DNA of 5,426 bases, from NCBI GenBank assembly GCA_945885645.1, contig CAMCYV010000101.1:1-5426 (forward strand), read 5' to 3'. Below are positions 1 to 5,426 of the stretch, in pieces. Numbering within the stretch: the first letter of the stretch is position 1; the number at the start of each line of letters is the position of its first letter. The notes under the pieces are model-generated. The model did no database searches, was not told the DNA's origin, and saw only the letters and a list, made by a program, of their open reading frames with translations. The position numbers were made by a program, and so were the translations under genes. The DNA is from Bifidobacterium breve (GTDB lineage Bacteria > Actinomycetota > Actinomycetes > S36-B12).

Positions 1-50
1 AACTGACGGGGTTTAACCAGAGCGGAAAACTGCGGTCAGAGGACCAATGG

Positions 51-821
51 CTATGTGGTGACAATCTGTAGGACAGGACCACCGGGTGCCTTCAGGTCCA
101 GTTCTGACTCAAAACCCAATTGTGTGAAATATCGAGCCAGTTCGTTCACTTTGATAGGTGACTTGAGCGAACTGAGACAGGCTGCCCGAGCCAGGTCACC
201 TTTTGTCGCTTTATTGAAATGAGTTACCGGTTTAAGAAACCCGTTAACGTTCGTCAAGACTTTGACGCTCACAACCGGTTGATTCAGTTGTTTTGCGGGT
301 GCAAGTTTTTCGTAACTGCCCGATCTCATGTCGAGGATCAAATCATCACTACGTTGCGCCAGTGAATCGAGCAGTTCGGTTTTCCAATACGGGACCAGTG
401 AGCCAACCTGGGGAATTATTGATGCACCACTGAGCCGATAAGCCGGGATGGGATCCGTTGGAGCCAAAAAACCAAATAGGGCTGAGGCAATCAAAATGCT
501 GGAATCGGCTCGAGCACGTGCCTTTGCACTCAAAGTTGAATACCCCAGGTGGTCATAGAGAACTCCCGTATAGATCTCAATCGCCGGAGCGCACTTTGCG
601 GTGAATAGGTCAGTGTTAGTGGCCAAGAGGTCATTCTGTTGCGGTCCTAGCTCAAGGACCTTTGTCGCAAGTTCCTGCTCGTTCGTGCATAAATGTGCAA
701 GTGATTCCATCAAGAGCAGGCGCTTTTGGGTGAGGTTGGGGAAAACCAATTTTTTTGGGGCAAACTTCGAACCTCTGCTTGCCGGGGTTTTCCCTTCACT
801 CGGTGGCAGGAGAAAGATCAC
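51..821 (-). CDS. yaaA: YaaA family peroxide stress response protein (DUF328)
   Basis: The product is a 256-residue YaaA/UPF0246 protein. E. coli YaaA is induced by hydrogen peroxide, lowers free intracellular iron and limits Fenton damage, and the family binds DNA; it is cytoplasmic. Family hallmarks are visible in order: N-terminal LLPPSEGKT (4-12), YTGVLYDHLGY (84-94), SALFGFLAPTDPIPAYRLS (113-131), DMRSGSYEKL (164-173) and HFNKATKGDLAR (201-212). Length is normal and no key block is missing. The start is a GTG at 819-821, chosen because MIFLLPPSE is where actinobacterial homologues begin; ribosome-binding signal is weak (an AGG about 8 bases upstream). A TATAAC box on the minus strand (838-843) could be its -10 element. 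The gene is divergent from rnpB with about 80 bp between them. Family assignment is secure from motifs; the peroxide role is by family. Confidence 0.93.
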   Translation of the reverse strand: MIFLLPPSEGKTPASRGSKFAPKKLVFPNLTQKRLLLMESLAHLCTNEQELATKVLELGPQQNDLLATNTDLFTAKCAPAIEIYTGVLYDHLGYSTLSAKARARADSSILIASALFGFLAPTDPIPAYRLSGASIIPQVGSLVPYWKTELLDSLAQRSDDLILDMRSGSYEKLAPAKQLNQPVVSVKVLTNVNGFLKPVTHFNKATKGDLARAACLSSLKSPIKVNELARYFTQLGFESELDLKAPGGPVLQIVTT

Positions 822-886
822 GCGGGCAGCCTACGGCGTTATACAAGCAAAGGTGAGTTCATGTACCGGCATTGTCACCGACGGCG

Positions 887-892
887 TAACCT
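887..892 (+). promoter_or_regulatory. Putative -10 box of the rnpB promoter
   Basis: TAACCT fits the TAnnnT form of actinobacterial -10 elements. It ends 7 bases before position 900, where the P1 helix of RNase P RNA begins, which is the right distance for a transcription start. No good -35 hexamer is found 16-18 bases upstream; a TTGTCA at 872-877 is too close to serve this -10 box. Placement supports it; sequence match alone is modest. Confidence 0.4.
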
Positions 893-899
893 GTGTCAT

Positions 900-1278
900 G
901 AACGAGTCGGTCGGGTGATCGCGGCGCGAACTTAACAGCGTGTCGAGGAAAGTCCGGACTTCACAGAGCAGGGTGGTGGGTAACACCCACCCGGAGTGAT
1001 CCGCGGGATAGTGCCACAGAAAACAGACCGCCAAGGGAAACCTTGGTAAGGGTGAAACGGTGGTGTAAGAGACCACCAGTGGTGCAGGTGACTGCATCAG
1101 CTCGGTAAACCCCACCCGAAGCAAGGTCAAATGGGTCAGCTTGCTGGCCTAAGCAGACGGGCTGCTCGCCTTATGTTTGCTGGTAGACCGCACGAGGCTG
1201 CTGGTAACAGCAGTCCCAGATGGATGATCACCGTTTGAGCGATCAAACACAGGATCCGGCTTATAGACCGACTCGTTC
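900..1278 (+). ncRNA. rnpB: RNase P RNA (bacterial type A)
   Basis: This is the catalytic RNA of ribonuclease P, which removes 5' leaders from precursor tRNAs together with the RnpA protein. The ends are set by the P1 helix: bases 900-912 are an exact 13-bp reverse complement of 1266-1278. Inside are the universally conserved blocks in order: GAGGAAAGTCC (945-955), the GGGTGAAACGGTG segment (about 1050-1062), GTAAGAGACCACC (about 1066-1078), CTCGGTAAACCCC (about 1101-1113), AGATGGATGATC (about 1218-1229) and ACAGGATCCGGCTTATAG (1249-1266). The last pairs with the first to form P4. A GGT in TGCTGGTAGACC (about 1179-1190) is a candidate for the loop that binds the tRNA CCA end. Length of about 379 nt is normal for type A. 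A short terminator-like hairpin follows at once. Confidence 0.96.
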
Positions 1279-1298
1279 CCTTCCTGAAGGGATTTCTT
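1277..1298 (+). terminator. Probable intrinsic terminator of rnpB
   Basis: TCCCTT (1277-1282) pairs with AAGGGA (1287-1292) around a 4-base loop CCTG, followed by TTTCTT. The stem is short but sits exactly after the P1 helix, sharing its last two bases (1277-1278), so the two helices would compete or stack. Position argues for a real terminator; stem length keeps confidence moderate. Confidence 0.5.
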
Positions 1299-1372
1299 CC
1301 GGTGTTACGACTCGCAATCGTTGCCTAAATCCTGAAAAGGTGAAAAACAACGTATTAGGGCACAATGGAGCC

Positions 1373-1945
1373 ATGCCCAGAATCAGTTCACCAAGCATTG
1401 CAGAACACCGCGAAGCACGTCGTGATGCACTTTTGGCTGCCGCAGCACAACTCATGCTCTCAGGGACACCATTTACAGTCGCTCAAGTTGCATCTGAGGT
1501 GGGGCTTTCGCGATCGGCGGTTTACGAGTACTACGCGAGCGCAGCCGATTTAATCGCCGATGTCCTGGTGGACGAGATGGCCCTGTGGGTGGACGAGATG
1601 TCACCGATGGTGGAAGCAGAAAAAGATCCATTGGCTCGGATAGAGACGTGGGTACGCGGTGTTCTGGGTTACGTGAAAGATGGACGTCACATACTGGTGA
1701 AGTCCGCTGGCTCGGTTGAACTTCCGGAGGCTCGCCGGGCGCAGGTGTCTTCAATGCACCGTGAGTTAGTTGCACCTCTGGTTCAGGCGCTGACCGAACT
1801 TGGGGTTGTTGACGTTCGTCAGTATTCGGCTTTTTGTTGGGGAGTTCTGGACAGTGCGATCACCCGTGTTGAATCACAGGGATTTGATTCAATCAGTGAA
1901 GGTGATGCAGTTATGGCGTTCATTAAAACTGGCTTAGGTAAATAG
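1373..1945 (+). CDS. TetR/AcrR family transcriptional regulator
   Basis: The product is a 190-residue one-component DNA-binding repressor of the TetR family, cytoplasmic and expected to act as a dimer. The N-terminal domain shows the family pattern: a helix REARRDALLAAAAQLML (13-29), then the helix-turn-helix with FTVAQVASEVGLSRSAVYEYY (34-54), and the start of helix 4 SAADLIADVLVDE (56-68). The rest (about 70-190) is the variable helical ligand and dimer domain, in which no ligand can be read. The ATG at 1373 was chosen over an in-frame ATG at 1220 because the latter lies inside rnpB and adds 51 residues with no family match. GGAG (1367-1370) is very close to the ATG, and CACAAT (1361-1366) could instead be a -10 box for a leaderless message. 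It is convergent with the secreted-protein operon; its target is unknown. Confidence 0.9.
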   Translation: MPRISSPSIAEHREARRDALLAAAAQLMLSGTPFTVAQVASEVGLSRSAVYEYYASAADLIADVLVDEMALWVDEMSPMVEAEKDPLARIETWVRGVLGYVKDGRHILVKSAGSVELPEARRAQVSSMHRELVAPLVQALTELGVVDVRQYSAFCWGVLDSAITRVESQGFDSISEGDAVMAFIKTGLGK

Positions 1946-1946
1946 C

Positions 1947-1981
1947 GAAAGGGATGCAGCGTATTGCGCCACATCCCTTTC
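1947..1981. terminator. Hairpin between convergent genes, likely two-way terminator
   Basis: GAAAGGGATG (1947-1956) is an exact reverse complement of CATCCCTTTC (1972-1981), a 10-bp stem. An inner GCG/CGC pairing (1959-1961 with 1967-1969) leaves a TATTG loop. It starts one base after the TetR stop and ends 12 bases before the stop of the opposing gene, so it can serve both. The stem ends in a run of A on one arm and T on the other, giving a short U tract in each direction, but no long T run follows. Confidence 0.6.
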
Positions 1982-1993
1982 ACAGCAATCTGA

Positions 1994-2767
1994 TTAACCA
2001 AGTTTATAGGTTTTGGTGGTCACAAGCGGCTTGAAGTTGCGGCCACCCGTCGTTGTGATTGTTAGTGTGCACGTTCCTGAGGTGGCAAGTGCTGTGATCT
2101 TTCCATCGCGCACCGAGCAGTTGTCCCCGGTAATTGATGGAGTCAATCCGGAGATCGTGGTCGCGGTGAAAGCCTGTCCGGCTTGAGTGATTGTGGAATT
2201 TTCTTTCGGAGTCACTGTTACGGAGTCGGTCTTGCGATCTGAATTAACCGGCTTGAAGACTGTTGGGAAGACCCGCAGATAGGTTGGGTTTGCACTCTCG
2301 CGCCCGGCTCCCAAAATGTAAACCGCACAGGCTCCCGTGCCGGGTGCCACTGCAGCGCGGCAGTCAACTGGTTGATTCGTGCTGGCACCCGTTTGTGGAT
2401 TTGGGTTTGTGCCATAGAACTCACCGTTGACCTTGATCTTGGCTGAAACACTGTCTCGAGCCACTGTGGTCGCAGGAATGTAGACGAGTGATTCTGGTGA
2501 GCTATCGCAGAGGGTCGGGGCTGACCGAGGGTTGGCGGGGACAGCGCAGTTCAGGGCGTAGATGCCCACATTTGCTGGCAAATTGGTGATTTCGATTGGT
2601 TGAACGGAACTAGTTTCAAGAGCAACCAACGGAGTCATGTTCTTTGCACCCGCAACGGTGGCGTTGAAAGCTCCTGCGGCCTGGGCTGGAACCGCTGAAG
2701 TCGCCCAGACGATTCCCAGCGCGGCTGTTGCAGCAACTAGATTTCGCATTCTTTTCTTGTTGAGCAT
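1994..2767 (-). CDS. Secreted neocarzinostatin-like protein with extra C-terminal Ig-like domain
   Basis: The 257-residue protein is predicted to be exported. The signal peptide has a basic N-region (MLNKKRMR), a hydrophobic core at about 9-22 and likely cleavage after AQA (28-30). Residues about 33-173 resemble the neocarzinostatin apoprotein fold and the neighbouring upstream protein: GIYALNC (68-74), Cys74/Cys87 and VDC...C (Cys136/Cys147), ending in a strand TYLRVFPTVF. Residues about 180-257 form a separate small domain with SGTCTLTITTTGG (231-242) and its own pair Cys217/Cys233, like bacterial Ig-type repeats. There is no LPxTG motif and no C-terminal membrane segment, so it should be released or loosely held. 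The start at 2767 has a strong AAGGAGA site on the minus strand 5 bases upstream; a longer in-frame start at 2878 would run inside the upstream gene and is unlikely. It is second in a two-gene operon, 14 bp after the first gene. Ligand and function are unknown. Confidence 0.82.
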   Translation of the reverse strand: MLNKKRMRNLVAATAALGIVWATSAVPAQAAGAFNATVAGAKNMTPLVALETSSVQPIEITNLPANVGIYALNCAVPANPRSAPTLCDSSPESLVYIPATTVARDSVSAKIKVNGEFYGTNPNPQTGASTNQPVDCRAAVAPGTGACAVYILGAGRESANPTYLRVFPTVFKPVNSDRKTDSVTVTPKENSTITQAGQAFTATTISGLTPSITGDNCSVRDGKITALATSGTCTLTITTTGGRNFKPLVTTKTYKLG

Positions 2768-2781
2768 TGTTCTCCTTCTAT

Positions 2782-3324
2782 CTATTTGAATGTGACGGGA
2801 ATGAAGAGATCTGCGCCTCGGAAAGAGGATTTGGTGTGGTCCGCGCGAGTAACTATTGAACAGGATGTGACTTTGCAATCAATCTCACCAATTTGAGAAT
2901 TGATTGAAAGAGTGACGGCGAATGTTCCACCTTTATTAAATGGAAGAGCAAGTTCTGATCCATAGGGTGGTGGATTTGACGAGATCCAGGCAGAAGCAGG
3001 ATCGCTGGCATTCATATTGATCCCGCCGCCGCACGGGCCTGGTTTTGTTGAATTATTTTTTGGCGTAACGCATAAACCGATGTAAATGCCGATGCGTTGA
3101 TCGAAGCCCTTGCCCTTGACCTTCACGCGGGCATTCGTCGAATTTAAGTTCTCAACCGGTGTAGCGGATAACGTGGCAGATCCACTTTTTGTGGTCTTTG
3201 TCGGCACCACTGTTGCCCCAGCCATGGAATTGAATGCGGGCACCACCATTACTCCACACATTACTGAGATAACCGCAAGCTTCTGGAATCTGCCTAGTCT
3301 TCTCACGAGGGAAAGGCTAGGCAT
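2782..3324 (-). CDS. Secreted neocarzinostatin-like protein, first gene of operon
   Basis: The product is 180 residues: an export signal (VRRLGRFQKL, then hydrophobic 16-31, likely cleavage near AGA, 35-37) and a single compact domain to the end. The domain matches the neocarzinostatin apoprotein layout: an ARVKVKGKGF strand (65-74), GIYIGLC (79-85), the first cysteine pair Cys85/Cys98, then TFAVTLSI (134-141), and IDCKVTSCSI (148-157), where Cys150 and Cys155 have the same four-residue spacing as the second disulfide of neocarzinostatin. It ends in LFIPVTF. There is no anchor. Antitumour ligand binding should not be assumed; such folds occur widely in actinobacterial secreted proteins. Start choice is uncertain: ATG at 3324 has no clear ribosome site, GTG at 3306 and ATG at 3384 are alternatives, the last reading through the inverted repeat. 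It is divergent from hmuT, so a heme- or ligand-related role is inferred only. Confidence 0.78.
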   Translation of the reverse strand: MPSLSLVRRLGRFQKLAVISVMCGVMVVPAFNSMAGATVVPTKTTKSGSATLSATPVENLNSTNARVKVKGKGFDQRIGIYIGLCVTPKNNSTKPGPCGGGINMNASDPASAWISSNPPPYGSELALPFNKGGTFAVTLSINSQIGEIDCKVTSCSIVTRADHTKSSFRGADLFIPVTFK

Positions 3325-3344
3325 TGTCAAGCAGGGTTGCCTGA

Positions 3345-3372
3345 CACGTTGTCGGCCGATCCCGACAACGTG
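3345..3372. promoter_or_regulatory. Perfect inverted repeat, candidate operator in divergent control region
   Basis: CACGTTGTCGG (3345-3355) and CCGACAACGTG (3362-3372) are exact reverse complements separated by six bases. The 28-bp site lies between the two divergent operons, 20 bp from the ATG of the secreted-protein operon and 25 bp upstream of the putative hmuT -10 box, so a bound repressor could affect both promoters. It has no following T run, which argues against a terminator. Size and symmetry suit a dimeric regulator such as the TetR type, but which protein binds is unknown. Confidence 0.55.
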
Positions 3373-3397
3373 CCGGGAACGCATTCACCCAAGCCTT

Positions 3398-3403
3398 GAT
3401 AAT
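3398..3403 (+). promoter_or_regulatory. Putative -10 box of the hmuTUV operon
   Basis: GATAAT matches the TATAAT consensus at five of six positions and ends 6 bases before the GTG start of hmuT at 3410. Transcription would then begin at or next to the start codon, giving a leaderless message, a common arrangement in actinobacteria. No convincing -35 hexamer is seen at 3374-3380, which fits a promoter under activator or repressor control but also weakens the call. Confidence 0.45.
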
Positions 3404-3409
3404 GTCCCT

Positions 3410-4381
3410 GTGAGGAAACTTGGGATTGCGGTGATCGGAATTGCAGTCACGGGGTCCGTTTTCTCGTTACTCGGCGGTTGCGCGAGTGAGCCCACTTCTC
3501 AAACCTCACAATCGCAAAGCTCTTTATCCGCTATGAGTCCTATTGAGATTACGTCGTCGGATGTCGCTTTTGCGGAGCCCTTCGGAGAACCGTGGCCATC
3601 AAGTGCAGCGCAACGAATTGTGACGATCGCTAACGGCTCGGGTGAAGTGGTTGTCGCCCTTGGCGGGGGATCCAGAATTGTGGGGCGAGATGAAACCAGT
3701 AACGCCCCCGAGATAACAGACACACCCGTTGTTACAAGTGGCCATGAAATTAATGTGGAGAGTGTCATCGCTCTTAAGCCTGATCTTGTTCTTATTGACG
3801 CGTCCAGTGGCCCACAAGAATCGATTGATTCGCTAAAAAATGCCGGGATAAGAGTTGTTGAGGTCCCCGAAGCCTGGACGATCGCTGACATTGGCTCCAA
3901 AGTGAATGCAATAGGAAGCGCAGTTAGAGCACCTGCCCTTGCGGTGGAATACGTATCGACACTGACTTCGGTAGCGGCCCAGTTGCCATTGTCACCAACT
4001 CCCAGGGTCGCTTTTCTTTATTTACGGGGGACCTCGGCCATCTATCTTCTCGGGGGAGCCGGCTCGGGCGCCGATTCAATGATCAAGGAGGCCGGTGGCA
4101 TTGACGTTGGTGAACAAGCACAACTCGGAGCATTTACTCCGTTAAGTGCCGAAGAACTTATCAAGCTCGACCCCGACGTATTGCTTGTGATGACTAATGG
4201 GCTGCAGTCGGTTGGCGGAATTGATGGTCTACTGCAGTTGCCCGGGGTGGCTCAAACAAAGGCGGCCGCATCCCGATCTGTTATTGCAGTAGAGGACACA
4301 ATGTTGTTGTCATTTGGTCCGAGAACGGGTGAACTTGTTCTTGCGCTCAATCAGGCATTTTCTGAGTTGAATGCCCAATGA
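3410..4381 (+). CDS. hmuT: Heme ABC transporter substrate-binding lipoprotein HmuT
   Basis: The 323-residue protein binds heme outside the membrane and delivers it to the HmuU permease. It has a short basic start, a hydrophobic core (5-20) and lipobox LGGC with Cys24 as lipid anchor, then a Ser/Gln/Thr-rich linker (28-41). The two-lobed binding domain follows: RIVTIANGSGEVVVALGGG (69-87), GHEINVESVIALKPD (111-125), RVAFLYLRG (199-207), GGAGSGADSMIKEAGG (215-230), VMTNGLQSVGGIDGLL (260-275) and SFGPRTGEL (301-309). His112 and Tyr204 match the positions recalled as the His/Tyr axial heme ligands of corynebacterial HmuT, and Arg206 gives the accompanying Tyr-x-Arg pattern. The GTG at 3410 was chosen because it begins a proper lipoprotein signal; the open frame extends upstream to 3110, but that part is antisense to the divergent gene. 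No ribosome site precedes it, consistent with leaderless translation. Its stop overlaps the hmuU start. Confidence 0.92.
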   Translation: MRKLGIAVIGIAVTGSVFSLLGGCASEPTSQTSQSQSSLSAMSPIEITSSDVAFAEPFGEPWPSSAAQRIVTIANGSGEVVVALGGGSRIVGRDETSNAPEITDTPVVTSGHEINVESVIALKPDLVLIDASSGPQESIDSLKNAGIRVVEVPEAWTIADIGSKVNAIGSAVRAPALAVEYVSTLTSVAAQLPLSPTPRVAFLYLRGTSAIYLLGGAGSGADSMIKEAGGIDVGEQAQLGAFTPLSAEELIKLDPDVLLVMTNGLQSVGGIDGLLQLPGVAQTKAAASRSVIAVEDTMLLSFGPRTGELVLALNQAFSELNAQ

Positions 4382-5340
4382 CAAGGGCTGGCAAGGCTTG
4401 GGTGCTGGGAATCGCTCTGACGCTGATTTTGATTGTCCTGGTTGCCATCTCACTGAGGTTCGGTTCGGCAGGTGCTGACTCGGTTGTTATCTGGAATATC
4501 AGGTTGCCTCGAACCATCGCCGCAATACTGGTTGGGATCGGCTTAGCGAGCGCGGGTGTTTTGTTGCAAGGCTCGCTTCGAAACCCGCTCGCAGACCCGG
4601 CTTTAGTTGGCGTTTCCGCAGGAGCGGCGCTGGGTGCTGTTCTGGGGGCTGCCATTGGGCTGCCATTCAATTCAATTGGGGTCACGACTGCTGCCGTTGT
4701 CGGTTCCAGTATTGCAATGGCCGTTGTGGTGTGGGTTTCTCGGAGCAACGGTCGAATAGAAGTGGTCACGGTTCTGCTGGCTGGAATTGCAGTGAGCGCA
4801 TTTGGCGCCGCTTTGATCGCAATCATTGCTTCCATGAGCGACTTAGCGGGCGTTCGATCTGTGACCTTCTGGACCACCGGTTCCTTTGCTTTGAGTAATT
4901 GGGCGGGGGTGAACTCTGTGTGGCCCGCGGTCGCGATCGGGGTTGTGCTGGCTTTCTACCTTGCACCCTCTCTGGACTTACTGGCTTTGGGAGATGAAGG
5001 TGCTTATGCCAGTGGAATACCTGTTTCTCGGGTTCGCACGCTCGCACTTTTTGCTGCCGTTTTGCTTACGGCGGCCGGAGTCGCTGTGGTTGGGGTAATT
5101 GCATTCTTGGGCCTCGTTGTTCCACATACAATCCGGTTGGTCGTTGGTCCGGCGCATCGACAATTGCTTGTCCTAAGCGCCATTGGCGGCGCGGTCGTGC
5201 TTCTGCTTGCCGATACGATCGCACGATTGGCATTGAGTCCGGTTGAAATCCCCGTGGGCAGTGTGATGGCGATTGTCGGAGCACCGGTCTTTTTCGTTCT
5301 CCTTGGCCGGGCTCGAAATAGGCAAGGTGGTTGGGCATGA
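4378..5340 (+). CDS. hmuU: Heme ABC transporter permease HmuU (FecCD family)
   Basis: This is the membrane channel subunit of the heme importer, related to BtuC, FhuB and FecCD; two copies would form the pore. Its 320 residues are almost wholly hydrophobic, with about ten membrane segments expected (for example 8-27, 46-65, 75-94, 100-121, 129-152, 181-198, 221-248, 262-284 and 293-310). Family motifs are intact: RLPRT (42-46), GVLLQGSLRNPLADP (60-74) followed by GVSAGAALG (78-86), the LGDEGAYASGI region (204-214) that contacts the ATPase, GVIAFLGLVVPHTIRL (239-254) and EIPVGSVMAIVGAPVFFVLL (290-309). The N-terminus starts almost directly at the first membrane segment, a little shorter than many relatives. 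ATGA overlaps with hmuT upstream and hmuV downstream indicate translational coupling in one operon. Heme as substrate comes from the HmuT partner, not from the permease alone. Confidence 0.93.
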   Translation: MTRAGKAWVLGIALTLILIVLVAISLRFGSAGADSVVIWNIRLPRTIAAILVGIGLASAGVLLQGSLRNPLADPALVGVSAGAALGAVLGAAIGLPFNSIGVTTAAVVGSSIAMAVVVWVSRSNGRIEVVTVLLAGIAVSAFGAALIAIIASMSDLAGVRSVTFWTTGSFALSNWAGVNSVWPAVAIGVVLAFYLAPSLDLLALGDEGAYASGIPVSRVRTLALFAAVLLTAAGVAVVGVIAFLGLVVPHTIRLVVGPAHRQLLVLSAIGGAVVLLLADTIARLALSPVEIPVGSVMAIVGAPVFFVLLGRARNRQGGWA

Positions 5341-5426
5341 TTCTTGCTGCACGTTCGTGCACGGTCCTTGGAGAGGGCGGACAACTTCGCCTTGATGCGG
5401 TGAGCGTTGAAGTGGGCCAGGGCGAA
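5337..5426 (+). CDS. hmuV: Heme ABC transporter ATP-binding protein HmuV, N-terminal fragment (cut by window end)
   Basis: Only the first 30 codons are present, reading MILAARSCTVLGEGG and then QLRLDAVSVEVGQGE. This is the usual opening of an ABC ATPase: two short strands, then the LxxVSxEVxxGE segment just before the Walker A loop, which lies beyond the window. The ATG overlaps the hmuU stop (ATGA), and AAGGTGG (5324-5330) gives a ribosome site 6 bases upstream. Position after hmuT and hmuU makes it the energising subunit of the importer. The Walker, signature and switch motifs cannot be checked here. Confidence 0.85.
   Translation, partial: MILAARSCTVLGEGGQLRLDAVSVEVGQGE

Noticed and set aside
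3..71. Open stretch at the left edge in plus frame 3 ending in TAG at 69-71
   Set aside because: It could be the tail of a plus-strand gene overlapping the end of yaaA, but 22 codons with no recognisable motif are too few to call.
831..1130. Open frames on both strands across the RNase P RNA gene
   Set aside because: They are chance frames within a structured RNA gene, with no protein-like features.
1220..1372. N-terminal extension of the TetR frame
   Set aside because: It lies inside RNase P RNA and its terminator, and adds no recognisable domain.
1994..3324. Idea that the secreted pair is an enediyne antibiotic carrier or resistance system
   Set aside because: Only the carrier-like fold is suggested; no biosynthetic genes are present in the window, and the neighbours are heme transport genes.
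3312..3330. Possible DtxR/IdeR iron box (AAAGGCTAGGCATTG...)
   Set aside because: Only about 10 of 19 positions agree with the iron-box consensus as recalled, and the second half-site is missing.
3110..3409. Upstream extension of the hmuT open frame by 100 codons
   Set aside because: It is antisense to the 5' part of the divergent secreted-protein gene and crosses the inverted repeat. The lipoprotein signal begins cleanly at the GTG at 3410.
3499..3900. Minus-strand open frames under hmuT and hmuU
   Set aside because: They are complement shadows of well-supported coding genes, with low-complexity composition and no start signals.

Overview
The window looks like chromosomal DNA from a moderate-GC member of the Actinomycetota (a little over half G+C by eye). 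The evidence is the GTG starts, an apparently leaderless transcript, a heme importer whose binding protein and permease are of the corynebacterial HmuT/HmuU type, and secreted neocarzinostatin-like proteins, a fold known mainly from actinobacteria. A Micrococcales-type organism is a reasonable guess, but nothing here fixes the genus.

Left part (1-1300). A YaaA-family peroxide-stress gene lies on the minus strand. It is divergent from the RNase P RNA gene (rnpB, plus strand), which has a 13-bp P1 helix closing the molecule at 900-912/1266-1278 and a small hairpin-plus-T-run terminator directly after it.

Middle (1300-1990). A TetR-family regulator is on the plus strand. It ends at a 10-bp-stem hairpin shared with the convergent secreted-protein gene, probably a two-way terminator.

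Right part (1990-5426). This is a divergent heme-uptake locus. Leftward runs a two-gene operon (14-bp gap) for two exported, cysteine-paired proteins that resemble the neocarzinostatin apoprotein fold; the second also has an extra C-terminal Ig-like domain. Rightward runs hmuT-hmuU-hmuV: a heme-binding lipoprotein, a FecCD-type permease, and the first 30 codons of the ATPase. The genes are joined by ATGA stop/start overlaps. Between the two operons is an 85-bp control region with a perfect 11-bp-arm inverted repeat and a -10 box placed so that hmuT would be translated from a leaderless mRNA.

Reading of the locus: HmuTUV would import heme or a related tetrapyrrole or iron chelate. The two secreted proteins lack any visible cell-wall or membrane anchor and sit where HtaA/HtaB-type heme-capture proteins might be expected, so they are candidates for a different kind of extracellular heme- or ligand-capture protein. 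That role is inference. The fold assignment rests on cysteine spacing and strand motifs read by eye.
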